64,000 nucleotides of DNA from a virus: positions 39,933 to 103,932 of IMG/VR virus record IMGVR_UViG_3300020732_000008; one strand, written 5' to 3'. This document shows positions 8,701 through 16,075 of the stretch, piece by piece (the first letter of the stretch is position 1; each line of letters starts with the position of its first letter). A model generated the notes under the pieces. That model was given only the letters and a program-made list of their open reading frames with translations. It did no database searches and had not been told where the DNA came from. Position numbers and translations under genes: made by a program.

Positions 8701-9645
8701 ACCAACCTGTTCCGCTAACTTAGCAGGAAGACCTGAGTTAGTTAAAGCGAAGGTAGCAAATGCTGTACCGTTTTGCTGAATCAAGCTGTTTGAGATAAGT
8801 GTTGTATCTTCAAGCTGAGCAAGACGAGGTGGGAGAAGGTTGTTAGAAAGGTTTGCACTCTGATTAGAAGAGTAGCTGTTGTTAGTAAATGTATTCGTAC
8901 CAGAAAGTGCGTCAATACCAACCTGGTTTGTCTGATAGAACAAGATCTGGCCCTGCTGGATGGTTGAATCACCGTTGTCGAAACGAACGATGCCTGAAAC
9001 AGCACCTGAGTTAGCCACTGTCAAGTTAACAATGTTACCGACTACAGAAGAAACCTGGGTGTTAGATCCAAGACCTGAGGTTGTTGTTGCAACTTCAGGA
9101 GAAGCAGTTGTAACTGCTGATCCACCGTAGACGTACTGTCCAACAACGATACCGTTAGCGTTAGGGAATACTTCGATAGAAGATTGTCCCGAGATACCTG
9201 TAGCACCACGGTAGAGAACTTCTGGATCCCAACCAAGAACGTTAAGGTCAAAGTCTGGGTTAGTGAGGTAGTTCCATACTGTTACAGAACCAAATGTGGT
9301 TGTACCACCGTTAGTTCCTGGAAGAGTAGAGGTTGTATCAGATGCGGCGGTAAGTGCGCCGAGGCCACCTTGTCCACCTGCACCGATTAGAATTGGGTAA
9401 GCAGTACCTGGTGTTACAGAAAGATTCTGAACTACGACGGCACCACCGGCGCCACCACCACCTGCTGAGTACTGTGATCCACCACCGCCACCGCCACCGG
9501 CACCAACAAGGATGACCTGTGCGGAGCTTACACCTGCTGGAGCTGTCCAGGTGCCACTAGTGGTAAAAACCTGCTCCTTGATATTGACGCGACCAGAGTT
9601 GTCGTTAGGAAAGACAACGAGATCTTTATATGAAGAAATTGCCAT
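5782..9645 (-). CDS. Giant glycine-rich tail-fibre protein
   Basis: 1287 residues, the longest protein here. The N-terminus has FTTSGTWTAPAGVSSAQVILVGAGGGGGGG, a glycine-rich fold common at phage and bacterial adhesin surfaces; similar polyglycine segments return near residues 850-1060. Between them lie several carbohydrate-binding-like beta domains (for example ITFGTPTGSQFIPAGW, TTFWVDNVQLELGG) and Gly/Ser/Thr repeats of the type 'TTITLTSTANLIAGMTVSS'. The C-terminus ends GYNSNGGNGSDGLAIIRWFD. It is probably a main receptor-binding fibre. The same 'AG.G...AI..W' C-terminus suggests trimerising tips, which is inference. Confidence 0.8.
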   Translation of the reverse strand: MAISSYKDLVVFPNDNSGRVNIKEQVFTTSGTWTAPAGVSSAQVILVGAGGGGGGGSQYSAGGGGAGGAVVVQNLSVTPGTAYPILIGAGGQGGLGALTAASDTTSTLPGTNGGTTTFGSVTVWNYLTNPDFDLNVLGWDPEVLYRGATGISGQSSIEVFPNANGIVVGQYVYGGSAVTTASPEVATTTSGLGSNTQVSSVVGNIVNLTVANSGAVSGIVRFDNGDSTIQQGQILFYQTNQVGIDALSGTNTFTNNSYSSNQSANLSNNLLPPRLAQLEDTTLISNSLIQQNGTAFATFALTNSGLPAKLAEQVGSVLTTTGTGNSGSYQLTLASTANLLPDMFLVAAGYLSTGTFIVNISGNVVTLNQTIATTMSSTPVVASYAGTVGQNSLNVVTGSGVSTASPSWVNFTSFTGTTVSTGGVTTTGSTGIPYIPGQTYTLSAYIYSNATVTTTTPVLFQLRSVGNSYNAAVNANYLGGTTSGTTSSIDAGQANGFFVRQGQPAPLTGYGASVTTSSSGTNAQGATTITLTSTANLIAGMTVSSSVTGLASGVAISSIVNSTQIVIGTALTAALPASTSITFGTPTGSQFIPAGWRRVSTTFTTPAIAATLSNGTYAYGSTPQFVYPVILFQQPSTTFWVDNVQLELGGTPTTWQPPVYGFETSMVLNSYTATTGNIETAHRPVRVTAGTTYSASMWVYGSGLANQYRPINAFIEWLDADYNVLSRSVGPNMFLGYTGYAANATEMPAANYGARVGVNGAVAPVATTSGYQPVAAAAYARVGFSVLNGAQSATVNNIQYNMLYPVLEASATATLPKRPDGATIYYEGQTGASRLISGWTLAAEGGGGGGTYNSNNIYWMFGIQGANNGGHAAYNSTSAALALAGGGGGSLTPGQNGQSFLQSTSASTTMNWTGGWQTTAAYTQPSFPQRGNNGGFAIMNTGNNNTVIPGYAGDGGQGTVISGLNSGSLVGVALGGGGGGAGWSTWSVSGTNANIQGGATNLTTPTGAQFNGQMVPGRGVAGGGKGGGNFIVDLTQSTITSWGSAMGNYFARGIDAIANTGAGGGGGSTNFGQAPDQPILHFPANLAVSYEAASPEYYKWIPLYNATDIEPSSSAAIVSGSNGLRITVQDDGNFKVTTMSQTFQILPRTVITIPTLAARLTSSPTSTINSPVFSGTTKRVRPTIRWKDQTNTIIREDRPLVDIVFTAVNTTNYLGVNGTYTQVGGWTTLAAPSNAYLFDVTWEGDYFDAGDIVDLDMSGLAYLGYNSNGGNGSDGLAIIRWFDKQTF

Positions 9646-9677
9646 TAGTTAGCTACCTGTCCTTAGGTCCTGAGTTA

Positions 9678-9980
9678 TTACTGGTATACGCCAGAGATGA
9701 AGAAATCTACTGCTGATGCAGCATCTGCTGTTACTACTACCAAGTCGCTTGGGTTAGCAACAAGACGTGCATCAAAGTTAACTGTTCCGTTTGCTGGAAC
9801 TTGAAGATTTGTGCAGAAAGAATATCCGCCAACTGTAAGTGTTACGTAGCGGGTATTGGCTGTCTTGTTTGACAAGACAACGTTAGTGATGATTGCGGCT
9901 GTAGATGCTGTGATGCTTACGCCAGAGTCGGTAGTACCTGCGGTACCACGACGAATAAGTGTTACTGTAGGTGTAGCCAT
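9678..9980 (-). CDS. Small virion structural protein
   Basis: 100 residues, with MATPTVTLIRRGTAGTTDSGVSI followed by a beta-sandwich pattern (VLSNKTANTRYVTLTVGG, VPANGTVNFDARLVANPSD). It resembles small phage virion proteins predicted to attach to fibre bases. It overlaps the next upstream gene by one base. Function inferred from composition and location only. Confidence 0.65.
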   Translation of the reverse strand: MATPTVTLIRRGTAGTTDSGVSITASTAAIITNVVLSNKTANTRYVTLTVGGYSFCTNLQVPANGTVNFDARLVANPSDLVVVTADAASAVDFFISGVYQ

Positions 9981-10318
9981 TATGCTAGAACTCCCATGTA
10001 TGCGTAGGTTTGGATATTACTTGCTGTTGAAGATACCGCAGCAACCTGAGTGGCTCCTGCAGAGTTTACTGCTGATACTTGAGTAGTTCCAGCGGTGTTA
10101 ACGAGACCAACCTGAGTTGTTCCTGTTGTTGTAATAGTAGATACCTGGTTTGATGTGGCTGCCACAATGTCATTGACACCCAAAACAGAACCGAGGGTTA
10201 CTAAAGCGTTTGCGTAGTATGCGTAGTCCGATGCTGAGCTGACTCCACCAGCAAGGGTGGTTGTCATGTCCGCAGTTAGCGCATTGATCTGCGTTTGCAG
10301 TGTTGCGTAGCTTGTCAT
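9980..10318 (-). CDS. Virion protein with TTQV repeat
   Basis: 112 residues. The C-terminal half has a short tandem motif, TTQVGLVNTAG / TTQVSAVNSAG / ATQVAAVSSTA, which would give a regular rod-like segment; similar repeats occur in phage fibre shafts. The N-terminus (YATLQTQINALTADMTTTL) is helical. It sits between the two largest fibre genes and is probably a connector or short fibre. Confidence 0.65.
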   Translation of the reverse strand: MTSYATLQTQINALTADMTTTLAGGVSSASDYAYYANALVTLGSVLGVNDIVAATSNQVSTITTTGTTQVGLVNTAGTTQVSAVNSAGATQVAAVSSTASNIQTYAYMGVLA

Positions 10319-10394
10319 TGTGGGGATTACCTGCTTTCCAAGGTTTCTAGAAGTATATCAGATTTGACAAACCTGGATACTTTAAGTAAGGAGA

Positions 10395-13300
10395 TTATGC
10401 CTGGGCTTCCGTCCAGGACAAACGAGCTGAGATTTGTGATGACGATGCACCGATGTTGGTAGCCAAAATCACCAATACGTCAGGACCGTTAGGGAATCCT
10501 GGGGTAGAGACGTTTCCGTTACCAGACATGTATGAGTTTCCGATGTCTTTTGCACCAATAAGAGAGTACACAGAAGAGTTGTAGTTTGAAGCTCCACCAC
10601 CGTTTTCAGAGAAGAACGAGAAGATAGAGTCACCGCCCTGGGCTACTGCTGATGCGGTCTGGATAGCTCCTTGACCATAGCCATTATCGAAGAAGATAGC
10701 TTGAGCCAAAGAGGACTGACCAACAGAGTCACGGGTCCAGTCGTTAGGTAGACCTGTATAACCAACCTGAGGTGTGAAGGTAATAGTTCCAGACACTGTG
10801 GTTGTATTAGCTACGCTTAGGTATACCACTGAACCACTGATAGCTGTGATATACGCACCAGATCCAATACCTGTACCAGACACAGTCATACCAACCTGAA
10901 GGCCTGTAGTACCACCGGTATTCAGAGCTGCGTCAGAGATAGTGATCGTGCTCTGACCTGAGGTTCCTGCAACTGTAGAACGGGTAGCAGCAAGCTGAGC
11001 AGTGGTAAGGGTGTTATAGCTAATAGACGATGGGTTCAAGATAACGTCGATACGGTATGAGCCGTTAGTCTGGACACCCACAGATTGAAGCTGGAGGGCC
11101 ATGCGGTTGATCAACTCACGAATACCGAAGTTACGTGCTTGAGCGTTATCCACTGTAGGGGCTACACGGATTGCGATCAATGGACGGGTAACACCGGCCG
11201 CAATCTGCTGATACTTAGTCATACCAGCTGTAAAGATTGGGAGCAAGTCAGCCTGGTATCCGCCATCCATAACTACTGAAGAACCCCAGTGCTGGATGAT
11301 AGGTGCGCAGTTCTGAGTAATAGGTAGGACTGAAACCTGTGCGTTTCCACCAGTTCCTGTAAATGAAGAGTCAGCAGCAAATGTTACTGGGTTCAATGTA
11401 CCTGAGTATGTAAATGGCTGGTCGGGGTATGTCATGGTTACTGAGGCACGACGTTGTGAGATCGTAATTGGATAAGCATTAAGAGTTGTATTCAACGCAC
11501 CAATAGATGAGATCTGCATGATTTCAAGGTTAGTATCATCCTTAACTACGATATAACCTGGATTTGCCCATTCCCAAATAGCATCAGCTTGAACGTACAT
11601 AGTCGTATCGTTAGGTGCTAATTGAGACCCGATTACACCAGAACCTCCAGCAACCATCTTGCCGTATGTAATCGGTGAGTTATCTACTTCGTAACGAGCT
11701 GGCAGGTTACCTGACTTCTGGTAAGCAAGCTGGTTAACGTTAGAGTTAACAATACGGTGTACGTAAATGATATTTCCACGTGGACCACGAACACCGAAAC
11801 GAATAGTTCCAGCACCATACCAAGAGTAATCGATGTAGATCATCTGCATGCGCTTTGGATCGAGGTTATAGCCAGAAGGACCAGTACCATCGCACTTGTC
11901 CATGTTCCAGTTAGCTTGAGGAATACGGATATTCTGTGTGATTGTTGCACGAGCACCGGTCTGTGAAACACCCTTATAAGCTGGGGCAATGTAAAGCTGG
12001 GTATCTGAAGAGATAGCAGTAACAAGGTAAGAAGAACCCTTGATTACAATCTTTTGACCGGCCACGATCTGCTTACGGAACTGAGTTCCTACACCAGTGA
12101 TTAGTGGGCTGTACTGTGTCAAGTTAAGACGGCCGCTTAGTACCTTCTCTGAGTGGCGACGGTTAACATAAATCTCTTGTCCATCATAGGCAAAGTAGAA
12201 ACCGTTTTGCTCATCAAACATTCCAGAACGAGTCTCTGCACCCCACCAGTTAATCGCATGTGCGTATGAGGACTGTCCATTAGGTGTCAAATCACTAAAT
12301 GATACGGCCTGTGTAAGGGTAACTTTATATTGGAACACGTTCGAGTTTGTTACAGCAGTAACTGTAAACGTTCCGTTATAAGGATTGTAACCATTTGAGT
12401 TTAAAGTCTGAATATTTTCAATGTATACAACAGCACCTGCTTGCAACCCATGATCTTCCATAGTTGTTACGGTGACTGTCTGGAGTCCTACAGAGCCCGC
12501 ACCCATTGAGATTGCATCAATATTAAAGGTGGGGGTTAACTTTGCACCAGTAGAGAACTGGACTGCTTTACCCGCTTGGTAACGGAAATAACGACGTGTC
12601 TGACGAATAGCCTGAAGACCTGGTACGTTATTGTAAGTTGTAATAGCAACACCGGCATCGTATGGGCGGTGAATAACGTAACCGTCTGACTTAGTAATGA
12701 TACGTCCAGTAGATGGAACAGATACTGAGCCATACTGCTGGTATGCAGTGAATACCAAGGTGTTTACCGTTGGTACCTGCTTGATTACATAGTCACCATC
12801 AAAGGAGTTAGTTCCAGAAATAGAGATGGTTGCACCAGGATAGATTCCATGAGGGTACTGGAATGTTACTGTAATAGTAGAAGGTGTTCCGTTGTCTGTT
12901 GAAGCAGACCATGGATTCATTGTATTTGGTGCTACTAATGCCTGACCAAGGGGAAGGGTTCCTAGTCCAGCAAAGTTACCGCCTGGGATGTGTGCACCAT
13001 CAAATACGTCTCCACCGTAGACTACAGAGTCATTCTGGAAGATAGTTTCACCAGATACAACTCCACGACCACGATATGTAAAGGTGTAGATAGTAGGTGC
13101 TGAAAGAACTTGGAAGGTTCCTTCTACACGATAGTTTTGAGTTTCTTGAACGTTTATTACCTGACCTACTGAAAGGCCGTGAGGAACCGAGGTTGTTACT
13201 GTGATAATTGAGCGGGGAGAAGTTCCATCACCATAAATGGATGTTGCTGCAATAGAGTTACCGCCGTTAGGCTTAGCAAAATAGCTAGGGTAGTTAGATG

Positions 13301-13721
13301 TAAGAAAGATTGATTCCCATTTAGAAGGCTGAACTGAATATTCAAAGTCGGTATCGATCAAGGACTGCGGTGTAGAAACACGCTGCTTCTGAGCACCATC
13401 AGTTAGAGTCTCATCCGGAATGGTAGTCTGAGCGTATTCATCGACATATACCTGGATATTGTCAGTAGACAACATTGTTACGCCACTAAACTTAGCTGGG
13501 TTTAGAACAATTACGGTAGAAAGAATACCCGTTCCATTATCAACCGAGGTTACTGAGGTATAAGAGGTGCTAGGATCTGAGAAGTTGTAAAGAGTAACGT
13601 TACGTGTTACGTTAGTAATGAGCATGATGCGCTCAGGACGAATCCAACGCTCGTTAATTGTAAGGGTATAAGTAGACGGATTAAAAGTATAATCTGTCTC
13701 CTGCAATACATTTCTTGACAT
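10395..13721 (-). CDS. Large virion protein, cyanophage T4-like type
   Basis: 1108 residues. The middle part carries a highly patterned stretch: YFRYQAGKAVQFSTGA, GMFDEQNGFYFAYDGQEIYV, GSSYLVTAISSDTQLYIAP, WNMDKCDGTGPSGYNLD, MQMIYIDYSWYGAGTIRFGV and NLPARYEV. I recall this set from large virion structural proteins of T4-like cyanophages. Several repeats of the type 'VTTSVPHGLSVGQVINV' (HGL/GI elements) occur near residues 175-440. It is probably a baseplate- or tail-associated fibre component. An in-frame gap-free start is preceded by a good ribosome site near 13735. Confidence 0.75.
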   Translation of the reverse strand: MSRNVLQETDYTFNPSTYTLTINERWIRPERIMLITNVTRNVTLYNFSDPSTSYTSVTSVDNGTGILSTVIVLNPAKFSGVTMLSTDNIQVYVDEYAQTTIPDETLTDGAQKQRVSTPQSLIDTDFEYSVQPSKWESIFLTSNYPSYFAKPNGGNSIAATSIYGDGTSPRSIITVTTSVPHGLSVGQVINVQETQNYRVEGTFQVLSAPTIYTFTYRGRGVVSGETIFQNDSVVYGGDVFDGAHIPGGNFAGLGTLPLGQALVAPNTMNPWSASTDNGTPSTITVTFQYPHGIYPGATISISGTNSFDGDYVIKQVPTVNTLVFTAYQQYGSVSVPSTGRIITKSDGYVIHRPYDAGVAITTYNNVPGLQAIRQTRRYFRYQAGKAVQFSTGAKLTPTFNIDAISMGAGSVGLQTVTVTTMEDHGLQAGAVVYIENIQTLNSNGYNPYNGTFTVTAVTNSNVFQYKVTLTQAVSFSDLTPNGQSSYAHAINWWGAETRSGMFDEQNGFYFAYDGQEIYVNRRHSEKVLSGRLNLTQYSPLITGVGTQFRKQIVAGQKIVIKGSSYLVTAISSDTQLYIAPAYKGVSQTGARATITQNIRIPQANWNMDKCDGTGPSGYNLDPKRMQMIYIDYSWYGAGTIRFGVRGPRGNIIYVHRIVNSNVNQLAYQKSGNLPARYEVDNSPITYGKMVAGGSGVIGSQLAPNDTTMYVQADAIWEWANPGYIVVKDDTNLEIMQISSIGALNTTLNAYPITISQRRASVTMTYPDQPFTYSGTLNPVTFAADSSFTGTGGNAQVSVLPITQNCAPIIQHWGSSVVMDGGYQADLLPIFTAGMTKYQQIAAGVTRPLIAIRVAPTVDNAQARNFGIRELINRMALQLQSVGVQTNGSYRIDVILNPSSISYNTLTTAQLAATRSTVAGTSGQSTITISDAALNTGGTTGLQVGMTVSGTGIGSGAYITAISGSVVYLSVANTTTVSGTITFTPQVGYTGLPNDWTRDSVGQSSLAQAIFFDNGYGQGAIQTASAVAQGGDSIFSFFSENGGGASNYNSSVYSLIGAKDIGNSYMSGNGNVSTPGFPNGPDVLVILATNIGASSSQISARLSWTEAQA

Positions 13722-13734
13722 TTAGTAGACCTTC

Positions 13735-14145
13735 CTAGATCAGGTAAATCGGCGGTATAACAGAGGTTGCGGTTGTTACATAAGTTGTGTTAATGTTCTT
13801 AGGGAAGTAAAATCCAATACCCATTCTAGCATCTGCAATGACCTGTGCGTTCAAAGCAGTATCACCAGGCGTTCCAGCAGGACCAGTTACTCCGGGGGCT
13901 CCTGTAGGTCCAGTCGCTCCTGCAGCTCCTGCAGCTCCTGCAGCGCCAGTAGGTCCTGTTGGACCCGTTACTGAGGCACCCGCAGGTCCTGAAGCATAAG
14001 GTAGAGAATTCCAAGTAGTGACTCCGTCACCAATTTTAAATTTAGATGTATCTGTTTCTAGGGCTAACTCACCCTGGGCTAATAGAGTATTAGCAGCAGT
14101 CCATTGTGCGGCTGTTCCACGACGTAACTGTAGCTGAATAGACAT
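13735..14145 (-). CDS. Short fibre, MTD-like N-terminus plus collagen repeats
   Basis: 136 residues. The first 50 (QLQLRRGTAAQWTAANTLLA, GELALETDTSKFKIGDG) match the attachment domain found at the start of many phage fibres (major-tropism-determinant N-terminal type). A block of Gly-X-Y triplets follows ([13 protein letters not shown]...), then a short unique tail. It is the first of four consecutive genes in this fibre block, three with collagen-like triplets. Probable role: virion-attached trimeric short fibre. Confidence 0.75.
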   Translation of the reverse strand: MSIQLQLRRGTAAQWTAANTLLAQGELALETDTSKFKIGDGVTTWNSLPYASGPAGASVTGPTGPTGAAGAAGAAGATGPTGAPGVTGPAGTPGDTALNAQVIADARMGIGFYFPKNINTTYVTTATSVIPPIYLI

Positions 14146-14477
14146 CAGACTCCTCCGAAGTTAATAGCGGCAACTCCGCCGTAATTTGTTGTGGGCCCAC
14201 CACCATCTACATTGATAATGCTAGCACCTTGGGCACCCGTTGGTCCTGTTGGACCTGGAATAGTTGAAGCAGCACCTGTCGGACCTGCGATACCTGTAGC
14301 ACCTGTAGGTCCTTGAGGACCGGTAGGGCCAGGAACTGTAGACGCAGCACCAGTTGGACCTGTAGGTCCGGAGGTTGTTGATACAGAGATCCAGGCTACA
14401 CCTGTCCATTGCCAAGTACGAGTTCCGTATGTATAGCTTTGTCCAGGGGTAGGAGAAGCTGGGAAATTAATAGCCAT
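14145..14477 (-). CDS. Short collagen-like fibre protein
   Basis: 110 residues. The N-terminus (FPASPTPGQSYTYGTRTWQWTGVAWI) is the 'NFPxSPTxGQ.Y....+.W.W.G..W' domain common at the start of phage fibre proteins. It is followed by about 14 Gly-X-Y triplets ([20 protein letters not shown]) and a short Gly-rich tip. It overlaps the next gene by one base. Confidence 0.75.
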   Translation of the reverse strand: MAINFPASPTPGQSYTYGTRTWQWTGVAWISVSTTSGPTGPTGAASTVPGPTGPQGPTGATGIAGPTGAASTIPGPTGPTGAQGASIINVDGGGPTTNYGGVAAINFGGV

Positions 14478-14479
14478 TG

Positions 14480-16075
14480 TTACCTCACGTAGATTTCTAC
14501 TCGTGCTGAACGGTTAATACCTGTGTATGTCTGGCAGCAGTTGATCTGATCACCGGCTGAGTAGTTACCGAATGAGCTATCCATACCAATACCGCCACCA
14601 ACGTCATCGGATCCTGGAGCACCACCACTTGCTAGAGTAGCTGGGCTAGTATACGGCCCCTCACTGTTCTCATTCCAGATAAAGCCCCAACGAATACGGT
14701 CGTATGTTGGATAAGAAGAGTTGTAATAGTTTTGACCGTTAAATCCATAAAAGTGAATGTCAGCTTGAGTAGAGAATATGCCCTGTGTTTGACCAGTTCC
14801 TGGAAATGTCAATGCATCTTGAACAAAGTATCCACCGTAGTTATACGGACTGCGACTAACGTAGCTTCCTATGCTTCCACCATTAGTTGGATCAAAAGAG
14901 CTAAACATATTTAATGGAGATATTCTTGTACCGGCATAGAAGTTCTTTTGTTCCCAAGTCCAGTTTCCGTTATATCCACCTGGTAGAGAACCACCAGGTG
15001 TAGTGATATCTGGCCAAACTGCAAGCATGTCTTGAGCCTGGAAGTAGTTAAAGACATCGTACTTGGCGTCCGCATTAGCACGAGTTAAATCCGTAGGGTT
15101 AAGGGTATTAGCTGTAGTCCAATAAGAGGCTGAGTAATTAAAGGTGGTTCCACGAGTGGCCTTCATAGCCATCATCCATCCACCACCGTCAGCTTGTGGA
15201 TCCATCAAACAGTAGACCTGTTGAGCTTGACCGTTTAGCCAGATCCAGTAAACACCGTTTGTAGTGTAACCGTAATCTCGTTGGAGCTGTTGAGCTGAGA
15301 ACCCTGGGGTTGCAGAAGTCAATCCATCGCCAGCAATGTTGTATCCCTGATACCTAGTGGCTAATGCGTTGTAGTTCTGTAACACATCTGATGCACTTAG
15401 TGCGTAGTTTCCATAGTAGTGAAAGTTTCCAAAATATCCACGGAAGTAACCCTGGTCATCCGCAGCACCACTAGAACCAGCACCCATAGATATTGTATTG
15501 TTACTACCACTTGATGAGTATGATACGTTGCTCTGAGTAGCGACCAATACTCCATTTATGTAGAGATTTTGTGTTTGCAGTGCGTAGTTAAAAGTGAGCA
15601 CTACGTAATACCAGACACCTGCTGTAAAAACTCCGGAGTAAAGTCGGTTTACATACGTTGTGCCTTGCCACACTTTACCAAAGAACGTTTGTGCAATAGA
15701 GGCTACCGGTGGCATTCTCCAGCCACTGGTATTAGACATCATTAAAATATTTCCGCTTTGTGTTTGAGGCATTACCCAAACTCCCATAGACCAGGAATTT
15801 GTTGCACTACCTGAATAAGGTAGGGGCGTGTTTATAGTGATTGCGCCACTTACGCCGTTGGTAAACCAAGACCCACCTCCCTTAGTGGTCCACGTTGCGC
15901 TGCTCTGTGTAGCCGTTGCATTGTATGCAGAGCCACCAGAAGCTAGGTTAATCCAAGAATTAAAAACCCCGTTATTTCCTGAAGCAGGGGTGGGCCCATC
16001 TAGGTGGCAAAGTAAACCAGTTTTAACTAAATGATTTACACCACCTGGAGTAAGAGCTGCGGCACTAAAGGACAT
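14480..16075 (-). CDS. Adhesin with LamG-like and fibrinogen-like domains
   Basis: 531 residues. Residues 15-235 look like a LamG/concanavalin-type jelly roll (LLCHLDG, WSMGVWVMPQ, WYYVVLTFNYALQTQNLYING). Residues 255-531 resemble a fibrinogen C-terminal or intelectin-like domain: NGVYWIWLNGQAQQVYCLMD, GGGWMMAMKATRG, then YDRIRWGFIWNE and a C-terminal GGGIGMDSSFGNY with paired cysteines (NCCQTY). Such domains bind glycans in other organisms. It lies directly between collagen-like fibres and is a strong candidate receptor-binding protein. Domain assignments are by motif recognition. Confidence 0.75.
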   Translation of the reverse strand: MSFSAAALTPGGVNHLVKTGLLCHLDGPTPASGNNGVFNSWINLASGGSAYNATATQSSATWTTKGGGSWFTNGVSGAITINTPLPYSGSATNSWSMGVWVMPQTQSGNILMMSNTSGWRMPPVASIAQTFFGKVWQGTTYVNRLYSGVFTAGVWYYVVLTFNYALQTQNLYINGVLVATQSNVSYSSSGSNNTISMGAGSSGAADDQGYFRGYFGNFHYYGNYALSASDVLQNYNALATRYQGYNIAGDGLTSATPGFSAQQLQRDYGYTTNGVYWIWLNGQAQQVYCLMDPQADGGGWMMAMKATRGTTFNYSASYWTTANTLNPTDLTRANADAKYDVFNYFQAQDMLAVWPDITTPGGSLPGGYNGNWTWEQKNFYAGTRISPLNMFSSFDPTNGGSIGSYVSRSPYNYGGYFVQDALTFPGTGQTQGIFSTQADIHFYGFNGQNYYNSSYPTYDRIRWGFIWNENSEGPYTSPATLASGGAPGSDDVGGGIGMDSSFGNYSAGDQINCCQTYTGINRSARVEIYVR

